Positions 25,146 to 32,820 of a DNA stretch of 64,000 nucleotides are shown here, piece by piece. The notes beneath the pieces are model-generated. The model was not told the DNA's origin. It made no database searches and worked only from the letters and a program-made list of their open reading frames with translations. Position 1 is the first letter of the stretch. Every line of letters begins with the position of its first letter. Origin of the DNA: Oscillospiraceae bacterium (GTDB lineage Bacteria; Bacillota; Clostridia; Oscillospirales; Oscillospiraceae); contig CAJTCG010000007.1 of assembly GCA_910574635.1 (NCBI GenBank), positions 124,001 through 188,000 of the forward strand, read 5' to 3'. A program made the position numbers and the translations under genes.

Positions 25146-26066
25146 ATGGTCTATGAGCTGGACGGCCGTCCCAGCCTCTCCACGGCGGTCCCTCTGGGCC
25201 TCCAGCATGTGCTGGCCATGTTTACCTCGAACCTGGCCCCCATCCTCATCATCGCCGGGGTCTGCGGACTCTCCGGCGCGGACACGGTGACCATGGTCCA
25301 GTGCGCCATGTTCGTCTCCGGCCTCACCACCTTCATCCAGCTTTATCCCCTGCGCCTTGGAAGCAGGTACCAGGTGGGGGCGCGGCTCCCCATTGTCATG
25401 GGCACCTCCTTCACCTTCGTGCCCACCGCCTCCGCCGTGGGGGCGGCGGGCGGCATCGGGGCCGTGCTGGGGGGATGCCTGGCAGGCAGCTTAGTGGAGG
25501 TCTTCATGGGCTTCTTCTATAAGTACATCCGCCGGTTTTTCCCGCCCCTGGTGGTGGGCTGCACGCTGGTGACCATCGGCGTAAACCTGCTGGGCATCGG
25601 CGTGGACTACTTTGCCGGAGGCGCGGGAGCGGCGGACTACGGGGCCTTGAAAAATCTGGCCGCGGCCTCCTTCGTGCTGGTCATCGTCATTCTCCTCCAG
25701 CGCTTTGGAAAGGGACTGGCAAAGAACGCCGCCATTCTCATCGGGTTAGTGGCGGGCTACATTCTGGCCGCCGTCCTGGGCGGGGCCATCATCACGGTTT
25801 TCGGGATGATTCTGATCAACGGCATCAAAATGATTGCCAAGGCGGGCTTCAGTGAGCGGAACATCCTGGTCATGGGCCTGACCTTCGTCTTCGGCATCGG
25901 CGTGCCCGCCCACCCGGAGGCCGTGGCCCAGCTCCCCGGCTTCATCCGCTTCATCTTCAACGACGCGGTAACGGCGACCTGCATCGTGGCCATCATCGCC
26001 AACGTCCTTTTCCCCATGAAGGACGCGGCGGACATTGAAAAGGCCAAGGAGGCCATGCTGGGCTGA
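25146..26066 (+). pseudogene. NCS2 uracil-xanthine permease with internal in-frame deletion
   Basis: The first 205 residues match a normal NCS2 nucleobase permease (STAVPLGLQHVLAMFTSNLAP, GSRYQVGARLPIVMGTSFTFV, VVGCTLVTIGVNLLGIGVDYF, AILIGLVAGYILAAV). The frame then jumps directly to the late part of the family (LGGAIITVFGMILINGIKMI...). About 130-150 residues are missing near base 25770, including the transmembrane segments with the substrate-binding acidic residue and the TSFSQNVG-like motif. The reading frame is kept, giving 306 residues instead of about 440. It is probably inactive unless the gap is an assembly error. The start is ATG at 25146 with only a weak site. It is second in the riboswitch operon. 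Confidence 0.72.
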
Positions 26067-26077
26067 GGCCCGCAAAA

Positions 26078-26114
26078 AGCGGCCTGAGGGAGGCATTCCT
26101 CCCTCAGGCCGTTT
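26078..26114. terminator. Bidirectional terminator
   Basis: GGCCTGAGGGAGG (26081-26093)/CCTCCCTCAGGCC (26098-26110), A-run before and TTT after. It overlaps the last codons of the minus-strand DUF368 gene. Confidence 0.8.
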
Positions 26115-26943
26115 CCGCCTCCCGCTTGTCCATCCTCGCCAGGAAGAAGGCCAGGCCAAACCCGGCGGCGGCGCAGAGGGCGGAGAGGGCCATCTCCCCC
26201 GCTCCGGTGTACTCCGCGGGAATGATCACCAGGGTGGAGGCGATCACAAAGCCCAAAATCCCGTGGAAGGCCACGGCGTAGTGCCGCCGGAAGAACCAGG
26301 TCACCAGCCGGGCCAGCAGGGCGATGGTGAGAAACATCCCCGGCAGGGCGGCGGCGAGGACCAAAAAGTCCAGCCGCGCCAGCCCCTCCAGCATGGGCCG
26401 GTAGAGCCCCAGGGCCATCATGACGGAGGAGGAGGTCATGCCGGGGATGACCACCCCCATGCCCCACAGGGCGCCGCAGAAGTTGTACCACCAGAAATTC
26501 GGCTCCACCTGGACGTGGACCACCCGGCTGACGTAGAAAAGCCCCGCGAACACCGCCGCCGCGCAGAGGAGGAAGCTCCCCCAGGCGGAGGCGGAGCGGC
26601 CCTCCTTCCCCGCCTCCCGGAAGAGGGAGGGGGCCGTCCCCGCGATGAGGCCGATGAACAGCCAATAGGTCACCGCGTCGGAGAGGGTCATGGCGGCGGC
26701 GACGCCCTTGGCCACCCCCAGAAAGCCCGCCGCCCACCCCAGGCCCAGGGGGATCAGCATCCGCCAGTACCGGGGAACCGCCTTCCGCGGCCGGGTCAGC
26801 ACCTCCATAAAGGGCCGGTAGATGCCGAACACCACCGCCAGCACCCCGCCGGAAACCCCCGGCAGAATGGCCCCCGCGCCAATCAGCGCGCCGCAGAGGA
26901 AGTCCCGGAGCCAGTGGGCCCGCCGCCGCTTCCGCTCGTCCAT
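26104..26943 (-). CDS. DUF368/PopT-type polyprenyl-phosphate transporter
   Basis: A 279-residue integral membrane protein of the DUF368 family, members of which (PopT) recycle undecaprenyl phosphate across the membrane for wall synthesis. The paired signature is present: FLCGALIGAGAILPGVSGGVLAVVFGIY and, in the second half, ALWGMGVVIPGMTSSSVMMALGLYRPM, with 8-9 hydrophobic segments. It is a single gene, convergent with the purine operon. The region 26944-27121 holds no further gene. Confidence 0.85.
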   Translation of the reverse strand: MDERKRRRAHWLRDFLCGALIGAGAILPGVSGGVLAVVFGIYRPFMEVLTRPRKAVPRYWRMLIPLGLGWAAGFLGVAKGVAAAMTLSDAVTYWLFIGLIAGTAPSLFREAGKEGRSASAWGSFLLCAAAVFAGLFYVSRVVHVQVEPNFWWYNFCGALWGMGVVIPGMTSSSVMMALGLYRPMLEGLARLDFLVLAAALPGMFLTIALLARLVTWFFRRHYAVAFHGILGFVIASTLVIIPAEYTGAGEMALSALCAAAGFGLAFFLARMDKREAETA

Positions 26944-27121
26944 TCTCTCTGCCCCCCTCTCTGAACGCCTGAAATCTCATCGGAACATAATAGCAGTTTT
27001 GCCGGAGACTTGCAATCCGATTCTTGTTTTCCAGGCAAAATTTCTCCCGGTTTTCCAGGGCCTTTGTGGATTCCGCCAATAATTTTAAGGAGACGGAAGG
27101 AGTTTTCTGTGCCCTTCGCCG

Positions 27122-27150
27122 TTGACAGCGCCGGGCAAACCGTGTAAACT
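27122..27150 (+). promoter_or_regulatory. Promoter of the met T-box operon
   Basis: TTGACA (27122-27127), 17-base spacer, TAAACT (27145-27150) preceded by GTG. Confidence 0.75.
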
Positions 27151-27156
27151 ACAAAG

Positions 27157-27450
27157 CACTTCAACAATTGAAAACCGCAAAGACGATGAAGAGAAGAGTA
27201 CGCCGGATGAACCGTCAAAGAGAGCCCCGAGAGGTGAAAAGGGGCACGGAGGGGCCGGCCGAACATGGTCTTGGAGTTGCGCTGCCGACTGCCCCAGGGG
27301 CACAGGCCGCGACGGGAGCGCCCGTGACAGCGCAGGAGTGTGCTTGCACTCTGCAAGGCCGCCTCCGCGAGGGGGTGCGCGAATCAAGGTGGTACCACGG
27401 CGCAGTTTTGCGCTCGTCCTTGAAGCTGAACGCTTCAAGGGCTTTTTTGT
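27157..27450 (+). promoter_or_regulatory. T-box riboswitch, methionine (AUG) specifier
   Basis: Classical Stem I: GATGA K-turn, AGUA-like AGAGTACG, AGAGAGCCCC...GGGGCACGG, and GAAC followed by the specifier AUG (27265-27267), then G, UCUU and GGAG. The T-box AAGGTGGTACCACG lies at 27386-27399 and the terminator GTCCTTGAAGC/GCTTCAAGGGC with T6 at 27416-27448. The specifier agrees with the metNIQ genes downstream: uncharged tRNA-Met should switch the importer on. Confidence 0.95.
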
Positions 27451-27486
27451 TTTCCTGTGAGTTTTCCGTAAAGGAGCATTGCAATC

Positions 27487-28503
27487 GTGAGCGAATCCAT
27501 TATCCAAATCCGGAGTCTGACCAAAAATTTCGGCGGCGGGCCCAACGAGGTCCATGCCCTGAACGACATCAGCCTGGACATTCAGCCGGGGGAGATCTTC
27601 GGCATCATCGGCCTCTCCGGCGCGGGGAAATCCACCCTGGTCCGGTGCATGAACCTTCTGGAACGGCCCACCTCCGGCACCGTCCTGGTGGACGGGAAGG
27701 ACATGACCGCCCTTTCGGAAAAGGAGCTCCGGCTCCAGCGGCGGAAAATCACCATGATTTTTCAGGGCTTCAACCTGCTGATGCAGCGGACCTGCCTGAA
27801 AAATGTCTGCTTCCCCATGGAGATCGCCGGGGTCCCCAAGGCCCGGGCGGAAAAGCGGGCGGAAGAGCTTCTCGACCTGGTGGGCCTGCAGGACAAGGCG
27901 AACGCCTACCCCGCCCAGCTCTCCGGCGGGCAGAAGCAGCGGGTGGCCGTGGCCCGGGCCCTGGCGACAGACCCCAAGGTCCTCCTCTGCGACGAGGCCA
28001 CCTCCGCCCTGGACCCCACCACCACCGTCTCCATTCTGGAGCTTTTGAAGGACCTCAACGCCAAGCTGGGCGTCACCGTGGTGGTCATCACCCACCAGAT
28101 GAGCGTCATTGAGGCCATCTGCTCCCGGGTGGCCATCCTGGACGGCGGCAGCGTCGCCGAGCTGGGGCCGGTGCAGGATATCTTCTCCAACCCCTCCACC
28201 GACGCCGCCCGGCGGCTGGTGTACCCCGGCGGAGCCAGCGTCTCCCAGTACCCCGTGGGTACCCGGGCCGCCCGGGTCTCCTTCAACGGCGGCACGGTGA
28301 ACCAGCCCCTGATTGCCTCCCTTGCCATCGACTGCGGGGTGAAGGTCAGCATTCTGGGCGCGGACACCCGCAGCGTGGGCGGCCGGGCCACGGGGACCAT
28401 GCTGCTGAGTCTTCCCGACGATCCCAACGAGGCCGCCAAGGCCCTGAGCTATATCCGTTCCCAGCCTTACATTACCGTGGAGGAGGTGGAGTACCGTGGC
28501 TGA
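27487..28503 (+). CDS. metN: Methionine ABC transporter ATP-binding protein
   Basis: Cytoplasmic ATPase of the methionine importer, 338 residues. Walker A GLSGAGKSTLVRCMNLLERPTSG, Q-loop ITMIFQGFNLL, signature LSGGQKQRVAVARALA, Walker B VLLCDEATSALDP and H-loop VVVITHQM. The C-terminal NIL/ACT-type regulatory domain (residues about 260-338, ending ALSYIRSQPYITVEEVEY) that mediates trans-inhibition by methionine is present. It overlaps metI by 8 bases. Confidence 0.95.
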   Translation: MSESIIQIRSLTKNFGGGPNEVHALNDISLDIQPGEIFGIIGLSGAGKSTLVRCMNLLERPTSGTVLVDGKDMTALSEKELRLQRRKITMIFQGFNLLMQRTCLKNVCFPMEIAGVPKARAEKRAEELLDLVGLQDKANAYPAQLSGGQKQRVAVARALATDPKVLLCDEATSALDPTTTVSILELLKDLNAKLGVTVVVITHQMSVIEAICSRVAILDGGSVAELGPVQDIFSNPSTDAARRLVYPGGASVSQYPVGTRAARVSFNGGTVNQPLIASLAIDCGVKVSILGADTRSVGGRATGTMLLSLPDDPNEAAKALSYIRSQPYITVEEVEYRG

Positions 28504-29179
28504 GATTTTCACCGCCGCCTTTTGGGCGGAGTACGGCGGCATTTTGGCCGAGGGCGTCTGGGACACCCTGCTGATGACGGGCCTTTCCACCCTGCTGGCC
28601 TATCTCATCGGCCTGCCCATGGGCGTGGTCATGATTCTCACCCAGCCTCACGGCATCCGCCCGAACCGGGCCGTCAACGCGGTTTTGGGCTGGGTCATCA
28701 ACATCGGCCGATCCCTGCCCTTCATCATTTTGATGATTGCCCTGTTCCCCTTTACCAAGCTGGTGGTGGGCACGAAAATCGGCATCAAGGGCGCTGTAGT
28801 GCCCCTGGTGGTCTCCGCCGCCCCCTTCATCGCCCGGATGGTGGAAACCGCCCTCAGCGAGGTGGACGCGGGCGTCATTGAGGCGGCCCAGTCCATGGGG
28901 GCCTCCACCTTCCAGATTGTGTGGAAGGTCTACCTGCCGGAGGCAAAGCCCTCCTTGATTCTGGGGGGGTCCGTGGTCCTCATCGCCATTGTGGGCTACA
29001 CCGCCATGGCGGGCACCATGGGGGCCGGAGGGCTGGGGGATCTGGCCATCCGGTACGGGCACCAGCGGAACGTCCCCTCGGTGATGTGGGTTACGGTGAT
29101 TTTCCTCATCATTTTGGTCCAAGTCGTTCAATCCGTTTTCAGCCGCCTGTCGGTGCGCATCGACAAGCGTTTGAAATAA
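28496..29179 (+). CDS. metI: Methionine ABC transporter permease
   Basis: A 227-residue MetI-type permease with five transmembrane segments and the EAA loop ALSEVDAGVIEAAQSMGAS. The GTG start at 28496 lies inside the end of metN. It is typical of D-methionine/methionine permeases. Confidence 0.95.
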   Translation: MAEIFTAAFWAEYGGILAEGVWDTLLMTGLSTLLAYLIGLPMGVVMILTQPHGIRPNRAVNAVLGWVINIGRSLPFIILMIALFPFTKLVVGTKIGIKGAVVPLVVSAAPFIARMVETALSEVDAGVIEAAQSMGASTFQIVWKVYLPEAKPSLILGGSVVLIAIVGYTAMAGTMGAGGLGDLAIRYGHQRNVPSVMWVTVIFLIILVQVVQSVFSRLSVRIDKRLK

Positions 29180-29306
29180 GGGCGTTCCCCCTTTCCCCTC
29201 CCACCCCCTCACGCGCGCAGAGAGGACGGAGGCCGGAGGGCGGGAAGCCTCCCATACCGAAGATCATTCGGAACAAGTCGTTGTTTTTAAATTGGAGGAA
29301 CACAGT

Positions 29307-30182
29307 ATGAAAAAGAAGATTTTCGCTCTCTCCCTGGCCCTGATTCTGGCCCTGTCCCTGGCCGCCTGCGGCGGCAAGGATTCCGGCGGCTCCGCTCCTG
29401 CGGACACCCAGACTCCCGCCGATTCCGCCCCCGAGGATTCCGCTCCCGCCGGCTCCGCCGAGACCGTGAAGCTCAGCGTCGCCGCCTCCCCCACCCCCCA
29501 CGCCGAGATTCTCAAGCAGTGCGTGGACATCCTGAAAGAGCAGGGCATTGAGCTGGTGGTCAACGAATACTCCGACTACGTGGTGCCCAACACCGCCGTG
29601 GAGGACGGGGACGAGGACGCCAACTACTTCCAGCACGTCCCCTATCTGGACAACTTCAACGCCGAGCGGGGCACCCACCTGGTGAGCGTGGCCGGCGTCC
29701 ACATTGAGCCCATGGGCCTGTACGCGGGCAACTCCGCCTCCCTGGACGCCATCCCCGACGGGGGCAAGGTCGCCGTCCCCAACGACCCCACCAACGAGGG
29801 CCGGGCCCTGCTGCTGCTGGAGGCCCAGGGCCTCATCAAGCTCAAGGACAGCTCCAATCTGGAGGCCACCCCCAACGACATCGCCGAGAACCCCAAGAAT
29901 CTGGAGTTCGTGGAGCTGGAGGCCGCCAACGTCCCCGCCAACCTGGATGAAGTGGACATCGCCGCCATCAACTCCAACTACGCCCTGGGCGCCGGGCTGA
30001 ACCCCGTGGAGGATGCCCTGGTCATCGAGGCCGCCGACTCCCCCTATGTGAACATCCTGGTGGTCAAGGAGGGCAATGAGAACAACGAGGCCGTCCAGGC
30101 CCTGGTAAAGGCTCTCCAGTCCGATACCGTCAAGGACTATATCAACAACACCTTCGGCGGCGCGGTGGTCCCCGCGTTCTAA
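29307..30182 (+). CDS. metQ: Methionine-binding lipoprotein
   Basis: Extracellular substrate-binding lipoprotein of the NlpA/MetQ family, 291 residues. The signal peptide and lipobox are ALILALSLAACGG, followed by a Ser/Asp/Ala/Pro-rich linker (residues about 20-55). The binding domain has SVAASPTPHAEILKQC, FQHVPYLDNFN and VAVPNDPTNEGRALLLLEAQGLI, all family hallmarks. The ATG at 29307 has a GGAGGA site. It is the last gene of the met operon, 127 bases after metI. Confidence 0.95.
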   Translation: MKKKIFALSLALILALSLAACGGKDSGGSAPADTQTPADSAPEDSAPAGSAETVKLSVAASPTPHAEILKQCVDILKEQGIELVVNEYSDYVVPNTAVEDGDEDANYFQHVPYLDNFNAERGTHLVSVAGVHIEPMGLYAGNSASLDAIPDGGKVAVPNDPTNEGRALLLLEAQGLIKLKDSSNLEATPNDIAENPKNLEFVELEAANVPANLDEVDIAAINSNYALGAGLNPVEDALVIEAADSPYVNILVVKEGNENNEAVQALVKALQSDTVKDYINNTFGGAVVPAF

Positions 30183-30189
30183 GTAGAGA

Positions 30190-30226
30190 AAAGAGAGGCC
30201 CGGATGCTTCCGGGCCTCTCTTTTTT
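30190..30226 (+). terminator. Terminator of the metNIQ operon
   Basis: AAGAGAGGCCCGG/CCGGGCCTCTCTT hairpin with T6, 8 bases after metQ. A second strong hairpin without a T-run (CGCGGGGC.../...GCCCCGCG, about 30326-30357) follows in otherwise featureless sequence. Confidence 0.9.
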
Positions 30227-30387
30227 CGTGTGTTCCGGCGGACGGAACCTCCGGCGGCGGGGCAAACCTGTTGGCGGCGGTTGAAGAAATCTTCCCCGCC
30301 GTCCGGCGTCCGCCGGAAACATATCGCGGGGCCGAGTTTCAAACTCAGCCCCGCGTAACATGCGGACGCACAAGCTTAGGATACCCC

Positions 30388-30570
30388 TTGCAAAAGCAGG
30401 TGGAAGAGGGTATAATAAGCGTGTGGTGCAGGTTTCCCTGCTGTGCTGAGTGGGTTGTCACTCGTACAGGGCCGCTGGGTGCGCCTACATCCGGCGGCCT
30501 GCCGCTTTATGTTTCCAGGTTGATTGTACTCCGTTTCGACGGAAATTGCAAGGGGCTTTGTGAAAAAAGG
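30388..30570 (+). ncRNA. Candidate orphan small RNA behind a strong promoter
   Basis: TTGCAA (30388-30393), 17-base spacer, perfect TATAAT (30411-30416). The following 150 bases have no open frame with a ribosome binding site but several hairpins: GCAGG/CCTGC, GAGTG/CACTC, and a larger CAGGGCCGC/GCGGCCTG arm at about 30475-30505. I do not recognise a known family (not T-box, SRP RNA or a riboswitch I know) and the 3' end is unclear. Confidence 0.4.
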
Positions 30571-30626
30571 CGCGTCCGGCACACATATTATAGAAGGAAT
30601 ACGGCGCCCCCTGTTTATTTTCCCAC

Positions 30627-30655
30627 TTGACTTTTTCCTGCCCTGGGGGTATACT
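30627..30655 (+). promoter_or_regulatory. Promoter of the par-like antitoxin RNA
   Basis: TTGACT (30627-30632), 17-base spacer, TATACT (30650-30655). Confidence 0.75.
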
Positions 30656-30661
30656 GTGGTT

Positions 30662-30741
30662 GAACAAGTGAGATGACGAGATCCAACTGTTCACCCAAAA
30701 GCGGAGCTCCCGGAAGTTGCACCTTCCGGGAGCTCCATTTT
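30662..30741 (+). ncRNA. Candidate antitoxin RNA (RNAII-like) of a par/Fst-like locus
   Basis: Predicted RNA of about 80 bases from the promoter at 30627, ending in a 13-bp hairpin GGAGCTCCCGGAA/TTCCGGGAGCTCC (30703-30715/30724-30736) followed by ATTTT, shared with the convergent toxin mRNA. Two segments repeat sequences at the toxin start: ACGAGATCCA (30676-30685; also 30830-30839) and TGTTCACC (30688-30695; TGTCCACC at 30845-30852). The RNA can pair with both the start codon and the Shine-Dalgarno sequence of the toxin mRNA, with one G-U pair. Confidence 0.65.
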
Positions 30742-30756
30742 AGGCTGCTGCTGTCA

Positions 30757-30840
30757 TCACTTCTCCTCCAGCCATTTGCAAACAAGGTATGTAACCACGT
30801 TTGCCGCGAGGGAAGCAATCAGGGAAACAACGAGATCCAT
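30757..30840 (-). CDS. Putative type I toxin peptide (Fst-like)
   Basis: A 27-residue membrane peptide starting MDLVVSLIASLAANVV and ending CKWLEEK: a short N-terminus, one transmembrane helix and a charged tail, as in Fst/Ldr-type toxins. The start has AGGAGGTGG upstream. The message would start from an extended -10 promoter (TGTTATAAT, minus strand 30893-30885), and its 5' leader can form a small ACTGC/GCAGT hairpin near the ribosome binding site. It shares a terminator with the convergent antisense RNA, the organisation of the par locus of pAD1. The peptide is too short for homology to be firm. Confidence 0.68.
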   Translation of the reverse strand: MDLVVSLIASLAANVVTYLVCKWLEEK

Positions 30841-30884
30841 GGCATGTCCACCTCCTCCCACTGCGGGGGGCCGACAGCAGTTTC

Positions 30885-30893
30885 ATTATAACA
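30885..30893 (-). promoter_or_regulatory. Extended -10 promoter of the toxin mRNA
   Basis: Minus-strand TGTTATAAT: a perfect TATAAT with the TG extension. The -35 region is weak (TCGATT at 17 bases), as expected for an extended -10 promoter. Confidence 0.6.
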
Positions 30894-30948
30894 TGCCGGT
30901 TGACAAAAATCGACCGCCCTGGAAAAATTTTTCACGGGCGGACCGGGA

Positions 30949-31248
30949 TCAGCCCCCCAGCCGCTGCCAGAGGGCTGCCAGGGCGCACAGGCAGGTCAGC
31001 ATCGCCAGGGCCCCCGTGCCCCAGAGGAGGCTGTAGCTCACCGCCTCCTTGTCCTTCAGCCGCCCCGCCGCCGCGGAGGCGAAGACGTACAAAGAGACCA
31101 AGGCAAAGGCCACGGACAAAATCTCCGCCGCGTCCCGCCGCCCCAGCGCCGCCGCCCCCAGATACAGCAAAAACCCCAGGCCAGACACAATGGCCCCCCG
31201 ATTCAGCTGCTTCACACCCTGCAAAAGCAGGGAATTTTTTCGCTTCAT
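30949..31248 (-). CDS. Small three-helix membrane protein
   Basis: A 99-residue protein with three hydrophobic segments (AIVSGLGFLLYLGAAALG, AEILSVAFALVSLYVFASAAAG, YSLLWGTGALAMLTCLCALAALW) and a basic N-terminus (MKRKNSLLLQGVKQLNRG). No family is recognised. It lies downstream of the PBP gene on the same strand after a 45-base gap and could be co-transcribed with it. Confidence 0.6.
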   Translation of the reverse strand: MKRKNSLLLQGVKQLNRGAIVSGLGFLLYLGAAALGRRDAAEILSVAFALVSLYVFASAAAGRLKDKEAVSYSLLWGTGALAMLTCLCALAALWQRLGG

Positions 31249-31293
31249 TTGTATACCCTCCGTTGATTATCCCTCAAACATTACATATAGTTC

Positions 31294-32664
31294 TCATTTT
31301 TCGTAGCCGTTTACCATAACGTCCAGCACCCGGGCCGCGACGTTTCCCGCCACGCTGCTGCCGCCGCCGCCGTTTTCCACCAGGACCACGAAGGCATAGG
31401 GCGCGTCCTCGTTCCGCAGGAACCCGGCGAACCAGGCGTGGGGGGCCAGTCCCTCTCCCACCTCGGCGGTGCCGGACTTGGCGCAGAGGTCCATGTTGGG
31501 GAAGCGGCTCTTGTTGTAGGTCTTTTCCACATTCCCCGCCATCAGATCCGCCAGCTTTCCCGCCGTGCCCGCGTCGACGAGGGTCCCCGTTTTGCGGGTC
31601 CAGCGGGGCAGGGAGGGAATCCCCAGGCCGTTTTTGGTCTTGAGAATCAGATAAGGCTCCGCCGCCCTGCCGCCGTTTGCAATGGCCCCCATGTAAACCA
31701 TCAGGGCGCAGGGGTTCACCAGGTCCTTGTCCTGGCCCACCCCCGCCCAGCCCAGGCGGCCCTGGGTGAGGTTCCAGTCAAAGGAGCCCTTGGCGGTGGT
31801 CAGGCCGTCCAGACGGTAGGCGGAGGTAAGGCCCGCCTGCTCCGTGTACTTCCGCAGGGTCTCCGCCCCCAGCTCCACGGCGATGTCCGCAAAGGCGGCG
31901 TTGCAGCTGTTGGCAAAGGCGGCGGCGATGTCCTGCTTTCCGTGAACGCCGGAGCAGATGATGGTCTCATCCCCGATTTGGACGGACCCGGCGCAGTCCC
32001 AGGTCCGGGACTCCAGGTCCGGCAGATTCTCCATCGCCGCCGCCAGGGTGACGGTCTTGTAAACGGAGCCGGGGGTAAAAACGGAGGACAAGAAGCGGTT
32101 CACATAAGCCCCCTTCCAGCGGTCGTTGGTCTCAATGTCCTCCGGGACATTCAGCGGGTCGTAGCTGGGGGCGGAGACCATGCAGAGAACCTCCCCGGTC
32201 TTGTAGTTGTATACCGCCACCGTCCCGGCATGGCCGTTCAGGGCCTGATAGGCCTCGTAATTGTACCGGGCGTCAAGGGTCAGAGTCAGCTCCCCGCCCC
32301 GGTCCGCGCCAAAGGCCCCGTTGATCAGATTCCAACCCGTCATCCGGTCCGCAAACGCGTTCAGCGCCCCAACCCCGATGTTCCCCTGAAGGTCCCCCAC
32401 AGCGTGGAGCGTAGCCTTGCGGACCGCCTCGCTGTCATAGTAAGTCCGCTCCCCGTTTTCCACGGAGGACAGCACATCCCCGTCCCGGTCCAGCACAGTC
32501 CCGGCGGTCAGCTGCCCCTGGGAGTTGTAAAGGTGGCGGTTAAAAGCGGCGGAAGCCCAGCTTCCCCCCTGGGTCAGATAGCGGAAGAGGAAAAAGGCCA
32601 TCCCCGCCGCCAGCGCCAAAGCCAGCAGAAAGCAAACCACCGCCCGGTTTTCAATTTTCTTCAT
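31294..32664 (-). CDS. Class B penicillin-binding protein transpeptidase
   Basis: A 456-residue peptidoglycan D,D-transpeptidase with one N-terminal membrane anchor (VVCFLLALALAAGMAFFLFRYL). Active-site motifs: SxxK in TPGSVYKTVTLAAAM (near residue 205), SxN as NSCNAAF and KSGTAE. The N-terminal part is short, so it resembles the PbpA/PBP2-like elongation or sporulation group rather than full FtsI. It pairs with the FtsW/RodA-like gene just upstream on the strand (157-base gap), the standard SEDS-bPBP partnership for glycan polymerisation and cross-linking. Confidence 0.9.
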   Translation of the reverse strand: MKKIENRAVVCFLLALALAAGMAFFLFRYLTQGGSWASAAFNRHLYNSQGQLTAGTVLDRDGDVLSSVENGERTYYDSEAVRKATLHAVGDLQGNIGVGALNAFADRMTGWNLINGAFGADRGGELTLTLDARYNYEAYQALNGHAGTVAVYNYKTGEVLCMVSAPSYDPLNVPEDIETNDRWKGAYVNRFLSSVFTPGSVYKTVTLAAAMENLPDLESRTWDCAGSVQIGDETIICSGVHGKQDIAAAFANSCNAAFADIAVELGAETLRKYTEQAGLTSAYRLDGLTTAKGSFDWNLTQGRLGWAGVGQDKDLVNPCALMVYMGAIANGGRAAEPYLILKTKNGLGIPSLPRWTRKTGTLVDAGTAGKLADLMAGNVEKTYNKSRFPNMDLCAKSGTAEVGEGLAPHAWFAGFLRNEDAPYAFVVLVENGGGGSSVAGNVAARVLDVMVNGYEK

Positions 32665-32679
32665 AAAAATCCCCCTTTC

Positions 32680-32790
32680 CCGCCCCCGTCCCCCGTCCTC
32701 CGTCCCCCGTCCATCGTCTCCCGTCCATCGTCCCCCCGCAGGGGGTGGGGGATGCTCAAGGGGGAGCCCGCTCCCCCTTGAAGGAGGCGG
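32680..32790. repeat. Short GC-rich tandem repeats between ftsW-like and PBP genes
   Basis: Seven-to-eight-base tandem units (CCCCCGTC, CCATCGTC) over 32686-32737, followed by a GGGGGAGC/GCTCCCCC hairpin (32760-32779). This is low-complexity sequence of a type also seen at 23276-23300 and 16765-16790. No gene. Confidence 0.55.
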
Positions 32791-32820
32791 AGGAAACGGA
32801 GCGGAACGGATGCCCGGCTT

